Part shown: one piece after another, positions 23,525 to 34,091 of the stretch
Layout: every line of letters begins with the position of its first letter
How positions within the stretch are numbered: the stretch's first letter is position 1
NCBI GenBank assembly: GCA_026874595.1
Contig: CM049318.1
Coordinates: forward strand, 58,810,250-58,874,249
Direction: 5' to 3'
From: Sipunculus nudus
Taxonomy: Eukaryota > Annelida > Sipuncula > Golfingiida > Sipunculidae
DNA length: 64,000 bases
Notes under the pieces: generated by a model
What the model was told of the DNA's origin: nothing
The model's input: only the letters and a program-made list of their open reading frames with translations
Databases searched by the model: none
Program-made: the position numbers and the translations under genes

Positions 23525-23810
23525 AGACTAGAAAAGCACTCAGAGAGCACAGACCTCCACCAAGGCAGCTCATAACCCCCATATGGCATTTTCAGGAATG
23601 CATCATTTATCCTGGATCGAGATGGTGATTCGGATCACCACTAAAATTTAATCAATTGTCGCTTGATTTATTGATGAGCTAACCATGGCCGTTTTATCTA
23701 ATTCCGTTAAAAACTTTTTGAATAATGTGGCTTACAGTCAGACAAACAGACGAACAAACCAACACCGGCAAAAACATTACCTCCTGCGCGAAGGTGAAAA
23801 CGTTTCCGAG
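23525..23810 (+). mobile_element. RTE-like LINE 3' end
   Basis: Ordered blocks ('agcactcagagagcacagac', 'ctccaccaaggc', 'gattcggatcaccac', 'aaaatttaatcaattg', 'aaaaactttttgaat', 'cagacaaacag.cgaacaaacc' and 'acctcctgcgcgaaggt') match the 3' region wording I know from RTE-type LINEs of marine invertebrates. No coding part remains. Shorter relatives lie at 26090-26165, 39290-39425, 46080-46140 and 49262-49440. Confidence 0.5.
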
Positions 23811-24061
23811 CAGCTTATGCCCATGGTCTCAGTTTTGTGTTTCTGGCCGTTTAGAGTCGTTTTGTAGCCAACTAGAGGTTGGAGTAACTTTAGTGTGAAT
23901 ATCTTGGCCCCCTACCAACCAATTTGTATAACGAAGATGTCTCTCAAAGAACTTTTAGGGCTTACAATAAATGTAACAACTTTCTATATATATATAAGGA
24001 AAAACAAATTTTAAGGAAATAAAAAAGTCACACCTTTACAAAATTCATTTGTGTCATGTCT

Positions 24062-24560
24062 TCACTTGAAACTGTAACATATTTGTTAAAATTTCAAACT
24101 TATGTTGAGAGAAAGAAAATATTTTCTTGGCTTATTCTAACTGTATATAATTACTGGTTTGACCTAGTTTAATTGGTGTTAACTGAGATGCGGGTCATTT
24201 TGTATATGTTGTTTATGTCAACGGATTTAATTATGAGACTTTTTCATAGTATACAACGTCGTCTTATCCGGAGTATCCCTTAGGATGGTGCAAGATTTTT
24301 CGCATTCTTCAGCTGCAAGTCTGTAGCGTTGAAACTGATTTATGGTTGTTAAAATTTCAAACATAACCGATTAATTATACAAGTTGGCGTATTTCAACTA
24401 TTTATAATTATTGGTTTGACCTAATGTGTCATCGGATGCAATGACTAGACTGCATTTCATTGTCAACAACGTCATGGTGTCCGGGTTACCTCTTAGCATG
24501 GTTTTTGAGATTGCATATATGTTTATATACGCTAGCCCCCAACGGTGACACAACACTGTT
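24062..24560 (+). repeat. Imperfect tandem duplication, period about 265 bp
   Basis: Blocks 'gttaaaatttcaaac' (24087 and 24349), 'ttggtttgacctag/taat' (24154 and 24412), 'caacgtc.tc.t..tccgg' and 'ccctta/tctta.g.atgg' recur in the same order about 260-266 bases apart. A 62-residue frame at 24460 is not supported by the first copy. Confidence 0.55.
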
Positions 24561-26089
24561 TTTTTATATTAAATCTGTTGCGTCTCAGGCCCTCCAAAGG
24601 GTATATTTGGTTTATAGCGCGAAACGATCTGTTACTCATATAGATTAGAAAGGAACTTAAATAAGTTAAATATTACGTTATACATTGAAAGGCTTGTTAT
24701 CTCAACTAACCATTGTGGAAAGCATGAAACACCTGTAATATTAATAATGTGTGATGTAGATATCAATGCTTTCATTGGGTCATCTGTTTTCCAGCTGTCA
24801 ATTTAAAACCGTTATGAAAATTCATATAACAAACCCACTAAAAAAGTGAAATGCACCTTTCTGTATGAAAAAATCCATATCAAACCATATGTATGTACTT
24901 TCTTCACAAAGCACCTGCCTCGCACGATACAGCAGGAAATCTTCACTCATAACCACTTGATAATTATCAACAGGAAAAAAAAACAATTAAGATGTGTACA
25001 AACAAAATGTCATTTTGTAATAGAAATATTTTATTAAATAAAATTAGTACTCCACAGCTCAGTTGAGTATGTCGGCAAGTTCCATGCATAAACAAATGCT
25101 GAAGTGTGCATAAAAAAGTGCAAGCATATTATATATTGAAATTTTAAATGAAACACATTACAAAGACAACAAATATGACTGACACAGTATCATGTCAGAG
25201 AATATCATGGGCAAGGTCTTGTATGATATAAGCAACCAAAACGGTGACATAAGTGTCCAAATAAATAAAAAAAAGCTTTCCAATAAAATCTAGATTACCG
25301 AAGAAAAAGATGTCCTAGGCCCATTCTCTTCAAATTCCAGGAGACACCTTTAAGAACATACGCCGCATTTTTAATACAATCGATGACGTCAAACTTTCAG
25401 CTGCTAGTATGTCGTGTTTTAAATGTGAGACACTTTCTTCCATATCGGTTAAAATCATATTGCTAATACATGTATGTTTGATCAACTGTTCTCTTTACAG
25501 TGCCATAGTCGCACTCACATTTATTCATTCGTGAAATTTACGTGATTACGTAAACCTGATTAATAGAACCATATTCTTTAAAGCTGAACCATAGCTTACA
25601 TATTATAGACTAGAAGTTCCAATGGACTACAAGTATATTATATCTAGAACATATAGAATATTAAGCATGTAGATAATCTTGGCTTAATTTTTCCAATTAT
25701 AGATGGTGTTCATTTCGGGTGATGTTGCTTTTTTTTCATTCAAGCAAATTGTGTTGAAACAGCTTGTAAAGATGTATACACACATATATACATATGTTAA
25801 CATGTATGTATGAACGAATGATAAAGCCAGTTAGGTATACAAACAGATAATCGTAACATATTACATATCAGATCGTAATGCTAAATGTATTCAACAAATA
25901 ACTGATTGCTTCCAGTCTCATGATCATCTTGTTACCCCCGTGGGATCCGACTAACCAATCTTTCCTGTGTTTCATTATGGCCCTTATAGCTGCGAATAGA
26001 TCGGTCTCCCAATGGACAAATGAATCTTCCTTTCTCATCATGATATATTTGAATTTAACATATAATATGGCGATATTTACTCTAAAACT
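24561..26089. other. Unannotated DNA
   Basis: About 1.5 kb of AT-rich sequence without a supported gene, repeat partner or RNA gene. Confidence 0.35.
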
Positions 26090-26165
26090 GTGTGTTATTC
26101 CTTGGGTATTACCCTAACTCTCCTCAAAATTTTATCAAAATCCCTTCATAACTTTTTACGTAAAA
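26090..26165 (+). mobile_element. Fragment of the RTE-like 3' end family
   Basis: The block 'gtattaccctaactctcctc', followed by 'aaaattttatcaaaatccc' and 'ttcataactttttacg', parallels 39305-39370 and 49288-49340. It is a short non-coding relic. Confidence 0.4.
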
Positions 26166-26771
26166 TCGTCACAGACATATAAACCACCGGACCAAAAGGA
26201 AACTTGGTATAAAAATCTAAATCAGATGAAGATAAATTCAGGTGACTGCGAGCTGTAGCGCATGTGCATCTTTGCATAAGCACAGCGATAAAAATGAACG
26301 GGGTTCCCACAAGAGGGCGTTCCCTGTGTTGGCGCATTGAAGCATGAGTGATTATGTTCCTGCATTATGCATTAAACTAAATGAATATGATAAGAATATA
26401 CAAGAGTACAAAAACCTACAGTCTACCGATACTTGAGTTACAATAAAAAAGGAATATCAGTATGTCATATCACTTTGTGGATTATTCATCATAAATAAGG
26501 CTCACTTGGAGAAGGTTTCTCCACAAGCTAATCCCCTATATTACCATCCAGTATGAAGTGGTCATTTCCAGGAAAGTTTGCGATATCGAGAGTTTATATA
26601 GCAGGCAATACTTGCGTCATACAACATAATATTACATTCAATATATTGAATGAAAGTAAAGTATATATCAATATTATTTTGATAAGACGCATAAGGCCGA
26701 ATGTTTTATCGCATGAACAACCTTTTTTCTATTCCTTCCAACGTTTTCAGGATGTATCTACATTTCATTTT

Positions 26772-26777
26772 TTTATT
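26772..26777 (-). terminator. Candidate polyadenylation signal of the EF-hand gene
   Basis: TTTATT on the plus strand is AATAAA on the minus strand, about 195 bases past the stop codon at 26970-26972. Position and strand fit, but no transcript evidence is available, and such hexamers are common in AT-rich DNA. Confidence 0.4.
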
Positions 26778-26969
26778 ACTGTTTTTTCATTTAAATTTGT
26801 AATGACTGCTTTCGTGGCGGTTGTATAATCTGTAAAATCAGACTGTAAAGAAATTACATTATTGAAAGTTACTGAAGAAAATTTACTTTGTCCGTGAGTT
26901 TAATTTCTCGGTTTCCCCATTACGGCTTAACTTTTGATAATGTGATTCCAGCAGAAGGGGGACTGGGTT

Positions 26970-27204
26970 TTACTTGGGTGGTTTGTACATTTTCAGCCTG
27001 AAGAGCAAGTTACAGAAATGTCCAAGATCGATCTGGTTGTCTTCGCCGATAGATGTTTTAATGAAGAAGTCTATCTCCTTCTCCTCGAGTTTTCTTCCGC
27101 TAGAAAGCGTCATGCTTGTTAACCCTTGCCGCGCCTCGTCCGCGTCTAACTTCCCACTGTTATCCGCGTCAAGTTCTTTGAATTTTTCCACCATCTCGTT
27201 GGCG
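26970..27204 (-). CDS. EF-hand gene, coding exon 3 (last)
   Basis: Encodes residues 74-151: the second canonical loop and the degenerate final hand. The acceptor is TATTCTTCAG with a pyrimidine-rich approach. The exon starts with the last base of Gly74 and ends at TAA (26970-26972). Confidence 0.9.
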
Positions 27205-30200
27205 CTGAAGAATATAATAGAAACAGTGAGTCTTAATGATACGCACTTTTAGGTAAATAATTCAACAAAATGTGCAGTCAGAAGCACTTTATGTAGTTAA
27301 AAAAAAATAATAGTTTATCACTGTAATTATCAATTGTCACAATACTAAAAGAACACACATTTCACAATACAGGCCTTAAATAAAATGAAAATGATGCTAT
27401 AGTATGTATAAATAACTGATCACCTTTTTAAAAAGAGATATCTTTTTCACGAAAGTTTTATTTTCACAATAATTTTCCTCCCGCGAATTTCGCGAATTAA
27501 CAACCCTCGCGAACAAAAGGCGACTAACATCAATCACAGTGAAACCTGTTTAATAAGACCATCCGTAGAACTGGCCTAAGGTAGTCTTAATTCACAGGTG
27601 GTCTTACTAGACAGGTCAGTTATGACCAACGCGAACGCTATCGGTTCACTCCAGCTAGGGTGGTCTCAATAGACACGTGGTCTTACTAGATATCACTGGA
27701 GACGCACTTAAAAAGCAAAACTGAAAGCAAGGGGTGCGATTTGGCGTGACACCAGTCTGAGTGTCAGCCTTCTGACTGCTGACATTGTATATGTGTAGCG
27801 TTTACCAGGACCGGTGATCGGCTTTAATCATAATGACCGGATCGGGAATATTTGGTATGAAAAACAATGGGCCTGCACATATGAAAAAAAAAAGAAAAAT
27901 TTATAGAGGAATTAAACATATTTAACACATGCTAAACATCCACACATACCGAAATTCATACAACAATGTCCTAACAATTTGATCGGTAAATGCACGCATT
28001 ATAGTGACGGGGAATGACATCTGGCAACATACATTGAATCTACTCTGACATCCGGCCAATGGACAAGACCGGTTCCTATTAAATCCGTGGTTAATTTTTC
28101 CGAGACATTGTTTTACCCAGGCCTCTGAAAAAGGCAAGCAACTATTCAAGGCCAGGTGTAAAGACTTCAGTTTACCCCTCATTTCAGGTTACCCCCCGGC
28201 AATCTGAAATCGATTTCAGATTACACACAGGGGAAACTTGAACCTAATTTCAGGTTACCCCCTACTGTTCAGATTAACCCCCCCCCCCCACCCCCCGATA
28301 AAGCTAATATGATTAATTTTTTTTTGTAAATAGGAGCTCACCGCTCCCGATATATTAATTAACAACATCCTCAACTGGCTGGTGATATAGTGGACAGCTC
28401 CATCGGGCCGTACATGTGTCTCTCTGTCTGTAACTACTTCATAGCATCATTATCTCAAAAACGTTACTCACATCCCGTTTTAATAAACTTTGCAGGTGCA
28501 TCTTATGGATCTCCTAACATGATCAGTGTTTGGTCAAACTTATAATACTAGATTATATACTTTTTAAGATTTTCTTACGCCCGTGTTAAAGACTGATCTA
28601 CCATTTTTTCATGTACAAATCCAATGTCTGACTTCAACGACCTCACAAAACCATCCGGAAAGTAAGCTGCAGTATGCTTTCAGTTGTCGTATTTTGTGAT
28701 CACAAAAGATAACATTTAAATTATGGATGTAACTAACATATCAGTTAATGTGCAAGACTGTATGTTTCATTTATAGTTTGTGTATTTATAATCTAACCGG
28801 AGAGAGAATGTTTTGTTCCTTTTGTACTACACGGATAGTAACAATTAAATAATAATGTTAATAATCATCGTTAATTGGGCTATTGTTTTTATTATAAATA
28901 ATAGAAGTAGTAGCAGTGGTTGTTGTTTTTGTTGTCTGGTTACTTAAGTTAATGTATAAGATAAGTATCTAAATAATCATAAGTAAAAATTTTTGATGGG
29001 GGGTAATCTGAAATTGGAGGGGGTAACCTGAAATTACCCCCGGTAGAGAATGTTTTGTACCTTTTGTACTACAGGGATAATGACAATTTATTAATAATTA
29101 TAATAATCATTGTTTATTTTACTATTGTCATTATTATAAGTATCTAAATAATCATAAGTAAACATTTTTTGGTGTGTGTGCGAGGGGGGGGGGGGGTAAT
29201 CTGAAATTGGAGGGGGTAATCTGAAATTGATTTCAGATTACCCCCGGTAATCTGAAGGGGGGGGGGGGTAATCTGAAATAGCCACCTGGCCTCTGATTAA
29301 CGAGATACGGTATAGGTGGTCTTTCTAACAGGATCCACTGTATCTTATAATTACCCGTTGCCGATGGTTTGGTAGAACTGCTGGAATTCCCATATGCTCA
29401 TGATGCCGTTCTTGTCTTTATCAAACGTCTCAAACATGTTTTCCGCCTGCATCTCGTCCAGGTTGAATTCCGTCTGCAGCATCTTCATGGCATCCCCTTT
29501 GTGTAGGCGGCGAACGTTATTCTCAATGTACTTGTCAAAAATCTGCTGGACCTCTTTCCTGTGTGAGACAAACATAGAAGCCCCTGAAGTAGTGGCGTCA
29601 ATTTATCTTCCAAGCGGGGGGGGGGACTCGCAGACACATATTATATATATTATACCTATAAGGGCCTGTATGACACATTTCATATATATTAGCGGCTGTA
29701 TGAAACATTTCAGATATATTAACTTAATAACACTTCACATTTCATATATATTAGTGGCTGTATGACACATTTCAGAAATATTAACTTAATCACTCTTCAA
29801 ATATATTACAATAATTAAAAGGTTTAAGAAAATAGGGTATTATGTTTCCTGTATGAGTTAATTATAAACCAGGTTTAGAAATAATATTTCATAGTGAACT
29901 CATTAATGGGACCAAAGTCTATAATTCAAATTTATAATATATGTCATTAGCAATGTATAAATATTATTCTCTTACTAGTAGGGAGGGGATGATTACATTG
30001 ACCATCCCCCCTTGCCAAAAAGTGGGGGGATATATCCCCCATCCCTCCCCCCATATTGACGCCCCTGTCCTTAGGCCCGTGTCCCTGTAATTGACATGCA
30101 TTTTACTAGCGAAAAATAGATTACTTGTTTCCTTTGTGAGAAAAATATGTGAACAAGACGAATGCGTGGAGCGCCTTCCCTACATGTTAATGACATGCAT

Positions 30201-30652
30201 TAAATTAGCGTAAAACAGATTTCTTCCTTAATGCGTGAGAAAAACATGGAAATCGGGGAACAGGCCAAATGCTTGATGCCCCCGTTCCTGTAAATGACAC
30301 ACATTTAACAAGCAGAAATTTCCGAATTAATTGCTGTAAAATATAAAATAGATATAATCATGCAATATGTACGTTAATAATACGGAAAATAAAAAATATA
30401 TTGGAGGGAGCGAGAGAGACAGACATGCAGACAGAACGACAGACAGTGAAAGACACACACACAGAAATCAATATGAAAAGGAAAACATTGAAGAGAGGCA
30501 TATATACAGATTTATAGTGAGACAGAAAGAGAGGGGGAATGAGACAAAGAGAGAGAGAGAGTTATAAGAGAAAAAAATGCGAGATAGAGACGCATTGCCG
30601 TGCTATAGTTATTATATTTTGAACTATTGTTATAGTGAGGTTGCTAATATTC

Positions 30653-30725
<73 letters not shown>

Positions 30726-30833
30726 CTGGCCATTATGAGAGACCGGGAGAGGCCATCACAATTATTGGATGGTCTTAATTCTGTGCAGTCCGTATGGAGG
30801 GCTTTTACTGGGGAAAATAAATATATATATATA

Positions 30834-30872
<39 letters not shown>

Positions 30873-31467
30873 TTTATAACGGGGCGTCAATATAGGGGAA
30901 TGGGGGTTTATATCCCCCCCATATCTAGGCAAGGGGGGATGATCAATTTAATCACCCCCCAACTATACAGAGAACAATATTGGCGTATTGCAAATGAAAT
31001 ATATTTATAAATAGAATTATAGACTTTGGTTCCATTTATGATTTTACTGTGAAATATTTCATCTTAACCTGGTTTGGAATTAACAGACACTCGAAACATA
31101 ATGACTTATTTTCTAAAACCTTATACTCAGTTGTTATATATTTTAAATGTGTCACTCAGACGCTAAAAAGGGGTATATATGTGTGTGTTTGTGTGTCTAC
31201 AAGTCACCCCCCCCCCCAAACACACACACACACCCTGGTAGATAAACTTACGCCACTGATAGTACTGTTATATATGTGCGTGTGCTGATGATATATGAAG
31301 GTAGCTGATCTTTAAAAGTTTATTGAGATATTCTGGCAAATGTAACAGAAGGTTGTTCCTAGGATTTTTCTTTGCATGTGACTGTGTTTATATCATGTTA
31401 TACCAATGACCATCTGAATATCTGAACATTCTGGATTCAAATATACTTACGGAATTCTTCTGGCCAT
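26970..31467 (-). CDS. EF-hand calcium-binding protein, calmodulin-like size, three coding exons
   Basis: Joining 31467-31451, 29558-29355 and 27204-26970 gives 456 coding bases: 151 residues plus TAA. The phases agree (CC|G makes Pro6, GG|C makes Gly74). Introns start GTAAGT and GTAATT and end CACACAG and CTTCAG. Loop 1 at residues 52-63 (D-K-D-K-N-G...S...E) and loop 2 at 86-97 (D-A-D-N-S-G...D...E) have complete canonical Ca2+ ligands. The N-terminal hand (about 10-40) and the last hand (about 118-145, with S and G at ligand positions and no final E) look degenerate. So it probably binds two Ca2+ with its central hands, unlike four-site calmodulin. There is no signal peptide or membrane segment, so it is likely cytosolic. 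The C-terminus is Tyr-Lys-Pro-Pro-Lys. It is a sensor or buffer; the partner is unknown. Confidence 0.9.
27475..27535. mobile_element. Partial end of the CTGTGGTTG/TCGCGA MITE family
   Basis: The stretch 'gcgaatttcgcgaa' then 'aaccctcgcgaacaaaaggcgac' matches the right-end wording of the MITEs at 13659-13920 and 34092-34411. The outermost TIR bases are not clear. It lies in intron 2 of the EF-hand gene. Confidence 0.45.
27536..29335. mobile_element. TIR element with ACAGTG...CCTGTT ends, split by a nested insertion
   Basis: The left end reads ACAGTGAAACCTGTTTAATA then AGACCATCC. The right end, reverse-complemented, reads ACAGTGGATCCTGTTAGAAA then GACCACC. This gives an imperfect TIR of about 25 bases. 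Just inside the left end there are repeated 'gtggtctta.tagac' words like those of 57480-57661. The fold-back element at 28149-29292 sits near its right end. It is non-coding and wholly inside intron 2 of the EF-hand gene. Confidence 0.5.
28149..29292. mobile_element. Fold-back element with iterated ATTTCAGATTACCCC ends
   Basis: The termini AGGCCAGGTG (28149) and CACCTGGCCT (to 29292) are inverted repeats. They are followed inward by several copies of ATTTCAGATTACCCC or 'atttcaggttacccc' on the left, and by the opposite orientation 'ggggtaatctgaaat' on the right. Local palindromes such as AATCTGAAATCGATTTCAGATT-like runs occur at about 28200-28225 and 29222-29245. The interior holds a direct duplication: 28802-29000 resembles 29045-29170. 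No transposase is seen. Long G/C runs (28281-28295, 29186-29198, 29260-29268) may be polymorphic. Confidence 0.65.
29355..29558 (-). CDS. EF-hand gene, coding exon 2
   Basis: Encodes the end of codon 6 to the first two bases of codon 74: the degenerate first hand and the first canonical loop, D52 to E63. The donor is CGG|GTAATT and the acceptor is TGTCTCACACAG. Its 5' part is duplicated at 32284-32327. Confidence 0.9.
29591..30066. mobile_element. MITE with (A)GGGGCGTCAATAT ends, copy A
   Basis: The left end is AGTGGCGTCAAT; the right end, reverse-complemented, is AGGGGCGTCAATAT followed by G-rich sequence. The reverse complement of its interior matches copy B at 30881-31257 through blocks such as 'ggggggatg.tcaat', 'ttatagactttggt.cca' and 'aacctggttt'. 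It also carries short tandem 'catttcatatatatta' words at 29675-29790. Copies A and B are in opposite orientation in intron 1 of the EF-hand gene. Confidence 0.75.
30075..30340. repeat. Minisatellite of about 100-bp units, shared with 32326-32500
   Basis: Two and a half units share 'ccctgtaa.tgacatgcattt.acta.c', 'ttcctt.atg.gtgagaaaaa.atg' and 'gaacagg.c.aatgc.tg.'. Two units of the same family lie at 32326-32500 next to the duplicated exon fragment. Confidence 0.6.
30370..30560. repeat. Purine-rich (GA/GACA) simple sequence
   Basis: GAGAGACAGACA-type low-complexity DNA. The 66-residue frame across it is compositionally trivial and not a gene. Confidence 0.85.
30651..30723. repeat. (TA)n microsatellite
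   Basis: About 36 uninterrupted TA units. Confidence 0.95.
30821..30871. repeat. (TA)n-(TG)n microsatellite
   Basis: A short TA run leads into a GT run of about 15 units, directly before MITE copy B. Confidence 0.95.
30881..31257. mobile_element. MITE with GGGGCGTCAATAT ends, copy B
   Basis: The left end is GGGGCGTCAATATAGGGG; the right end, reverse-complemented, is AGTGGCGTAAGTTTATC. It is the inverted partner of copy A, about 100 bases shorter, with a C-run and a (CA)n tract near its right end. Confidence 0.75.
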
Positions 31468-31481
31468 TTTGTTTGTCAAGC
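31451..31481 (-). CDS. EF-hand gene, first coding exon
   Basis: A 31-base exon bounded by T9CAG upstream and GTAAGTAT downstream. ATG is at 31467-31465 in the context AAAATGGCC, and 14 bases of 5' UTR precede it. The acceptor before the 5' UTR means at least one further non-coding exon lies upstream (higher coordinates). That exon and the promoter were not found. Confidence 0.85.
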
Positions 31482-32211
31482 CTGAAAAAAAAATAAAAGT
31501 CAATGGATAATTGAAAGGCAATCTTAAGACAAAACCCGATATATAAACAATTAAGGCGCACTGCTACATTTGGCATATGATGGGAAGCACCTACAAACAA
31601 ACGAGATTTTTATCTTCTAACCAAACATGTTCGTACATAGGAAGTAAGCAGTCTATATGCGGTCATATATAGACCACCTCTACAACCACAAACCTGTAAA
31701 ACTACAAGTGTTTACGCTGCAATTAATGCCAGGCCGGAGGCGAACGAAGGGTCATCGCTAAAGCTTAGTTGACTCAGTCAGCTGAGATAAAAAAAAAGAA
31801 CAGCCCAGTTTTCAAAGAAATCGGGTTAAATTGGTCAAAGTATCACGTTAATAACCCACTCATTTAAATCGTTAAGTTACACGCGTTGCATATTGTCAGT
31901 CGTATGGGAAAACTCAATCAAGATACATATATTATTATCACGGGTTATATTAATCTTTGTTCGGTAAGACCCCGTGCACTAAGGTTGATCCCTCCCAGTA
32001 GGGGGGCTGGTTAAGGCGTTAAGTGGGTGTTAATAACGGCCCTCGAAATATCGTCAGCCAAACAACCGAGTTCAGGGAATGTATACATGGCAGGGAATGT
32101 TCTACACACAAGAAAATGGGAATGATGGACCTGGTTGACTACTCAATTCCCCCGCCCATCCCCTTTAAAAAAAATAAACATTTCCCAGAAAATCACATGA
32201 AAAAAAGGGGG

Positions 32212-32575
32212 ATATTCCAATATCATACGCCCATTAATTAAGATTAATCCCTCTGGCACTTTTTATATATAATTGGCCAGTAAACGTTACTCTCAGTGTA
32301 CTTGTCAAAATCTGTTGGATTTGCTTGTAGCACCTATCCCGTTAAATGACATATATTTATCTAGCATATCATTTTACATCCTTAATGTTTGAGAAAAACG
32401 TTGAAACATGGGAACAGACCGAATGCTTGAAGCCTCTGTCCCTGTAAATAACATACATTTTACAAGTAGAAAATTGTCGAATTAAAATCTGTAAAATATT
32501 CCGATGTCATATGCCCAAGGGCAATACCTTGCACTTTTTTATATAAAATATAGGCCAGTAAATGCCGATCCTATA
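32212..32575 (-). pseudogene. Decayed tandem copy of EF-hand exon 2, 5' part
   Basis: On the minus strand 32327-32284 matches the first 40 or so bases of coding exon 2. It would encode K-Q-I-Q-Q-I then D-K-Y-T-E-S-N-V, against K-E-V-Q-Q-I-F-D-K-Y-I-E-N-N-V in the gene. One A/T-run base is missing, which shifts the frame. Flanking DNA is also duplicated: the minisatellite seen at 30075-30340, and a local unit 'atattcc.at.tcata.gccca...gcactttttatata...ggccagtaaa' at 32212-32285 and 32498-32570. It lies upstream of the gene's first coding exon, so it is not used by the model above. Confidence 0.6.
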
Positions 32576-33013
32576 TCACACACAGGTTTTCGTTTGTTTA
32601 CACAAACTTGTTTATAACATTTGGGGCTCCCGCCAAAATAATCTAAACACATTCAAGGCATCTGGCGGCAGGTAAGATGAACAAGAGTTTTTGCAAATGG
32701 CGTTTTGCAATGAGCAACCTTTCCATTTAAACATATGCAACGAACCACCTTATGTTCCCCAAAATAAATACCTGGCCAGAAATTTTTACAATTATACTGT
32801 TGAGCTAACTGCTTGATTATGAAGCCCTATTATGGCTCATATAGTTAGGGAATTCAGGTACATGGTGTTTCATAAATTTGACAGCTGCCTTTTTCAAAAA
32901 GATTATATACAGTCCTTTTTTTAATTATACCTTTGTCTAAAAATAAAATGTGTAAATAAGATATACCTTCATAAAAAGAGTGTAATGAGTTATTATATAT
33001 ACATTGTACTTCT

Positions 33014-33015
<2 letters not shown>

Positions 33016-33071
<56 letters not shown>

Positions 33072-33106
33072 TTATATCTATATATATATATATATATATA
33101 TATATC
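33016..33106. repeat. (TA)n microsatellite
   Basis: Long TA tract with a short CTTTATATC interruption. Confidence 0.95.
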
Positions 33107-33435
33107 CGGCAATAATTATAAAATCGGGCTCATTGTGTTAATTTATAACAAGATCAAGATGGCTACCAATCAATAAAGTTGTCCGTTTGTATCAGTGCCA
33201 CGTGTACCCTGTCTATCAGCTATACGGGTATGTGAAAGTGTTTATGAGTATAGCCTAGGGGCAGGGCGAGGATGGTCAAGTGTAAGCACACATGGGTGTT
33301 CATAATTTTTAAAATACCCTTTTTTCATGAAATTTTTGGAGTTATTTGCTAGTGATGTGCCAATTAATTGATTATATCGATGAATAGTTTTGATTATTGG
33401 TTTTCTTTCATAATTGATTGAATCTTTTTAAATAC

Positions 33436-33470
33436 TATCAAGGAGATTACAGTCTGTAATCTCCTTGATA
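33436..33470. repeat. Perfect 17-bp palindrome with 1-base loop
   Basis: TATCAAGGAGATTACAG, one T, then its exact reverse complement. No T-tract or gene adjoins it, so a role as terminator is not supported. It could be a relic of an inverted end or a small hairpin. Confidence 0.85.
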
Positions 33471-33618
33471 CCATAAAAAAAATTTTATTCTGCAAAATAT
33501 AGGAAGGGCAGGACACAAAGTTGTGAAGAGCATTAAAACTGACAGGTGTCAACAAACCGACCGTAACATAAACCTTTCAGCATATACCTTTTTCAAGTCA
33601 GACTGTGTCTCTCAATAT

Positions 33619-34000
33619 ATATATATATATATTTTAATACATTTTATTGCTGAAAAACTCATACAATACACGTCACACATAATTGTAAACAATTTCATCA
33701 AATACAATATATACGAAGCACATTGCCTGAATATTATTCCAACTATGCTTCAAATGTTCAGTCCTTGTAATTTGTACATTCAGTATAAACATATGTTCCA
33801 GTGGTCTTTGCAGAATACATTTACCTCTTTTTCTTTCAATATTAAAACTACAATGCTACTGTATGTTAAAAATGCTTCCTCGATCATCGGTCGATTAATT
33901 TCTTCCAATCAGCGAACATTATTTTACAACAAATTGCTTCCTTTAGTGATTGCAAGAAAATACCCCATATTTCTGCCTTAATAATTATCCGCTTTATTAA
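33619..34000 (-). other. Possible old 3' UTR-like segment
   Basis: On the minus strand an AT-rich non-coding stretch ends with 'cagcaataaaatg' (33636-33650) next to a short TA run, like the tail of a retroposed or 3' UTR sequence. The overlapping 152-codon plus-strand frame (33523-33981) has low-complexity AT composition and no domain. Confidence 0.2.
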
Positions 34001-34091
34001 GCCAATATAAAACTGTACACGATAGTGGTTCTTGCTTTTGGAGATCAACTCAACGAAGTTTTATTTTAGTATAATATTTCAAATTCAAACC

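Noticed and set aside
27922-28182. 86-codon Cys-rich frame on minus strand
   Set aside because: Lies across the border of transposon sequence in the EF-hand intron; no family pattern of Cys spacing.
33523-33981. 152-codon plus-strand frame
   Set aside because: AT-rich composition, no domain, no splice context. The opposite strand looks more like a 3' UTR tail.
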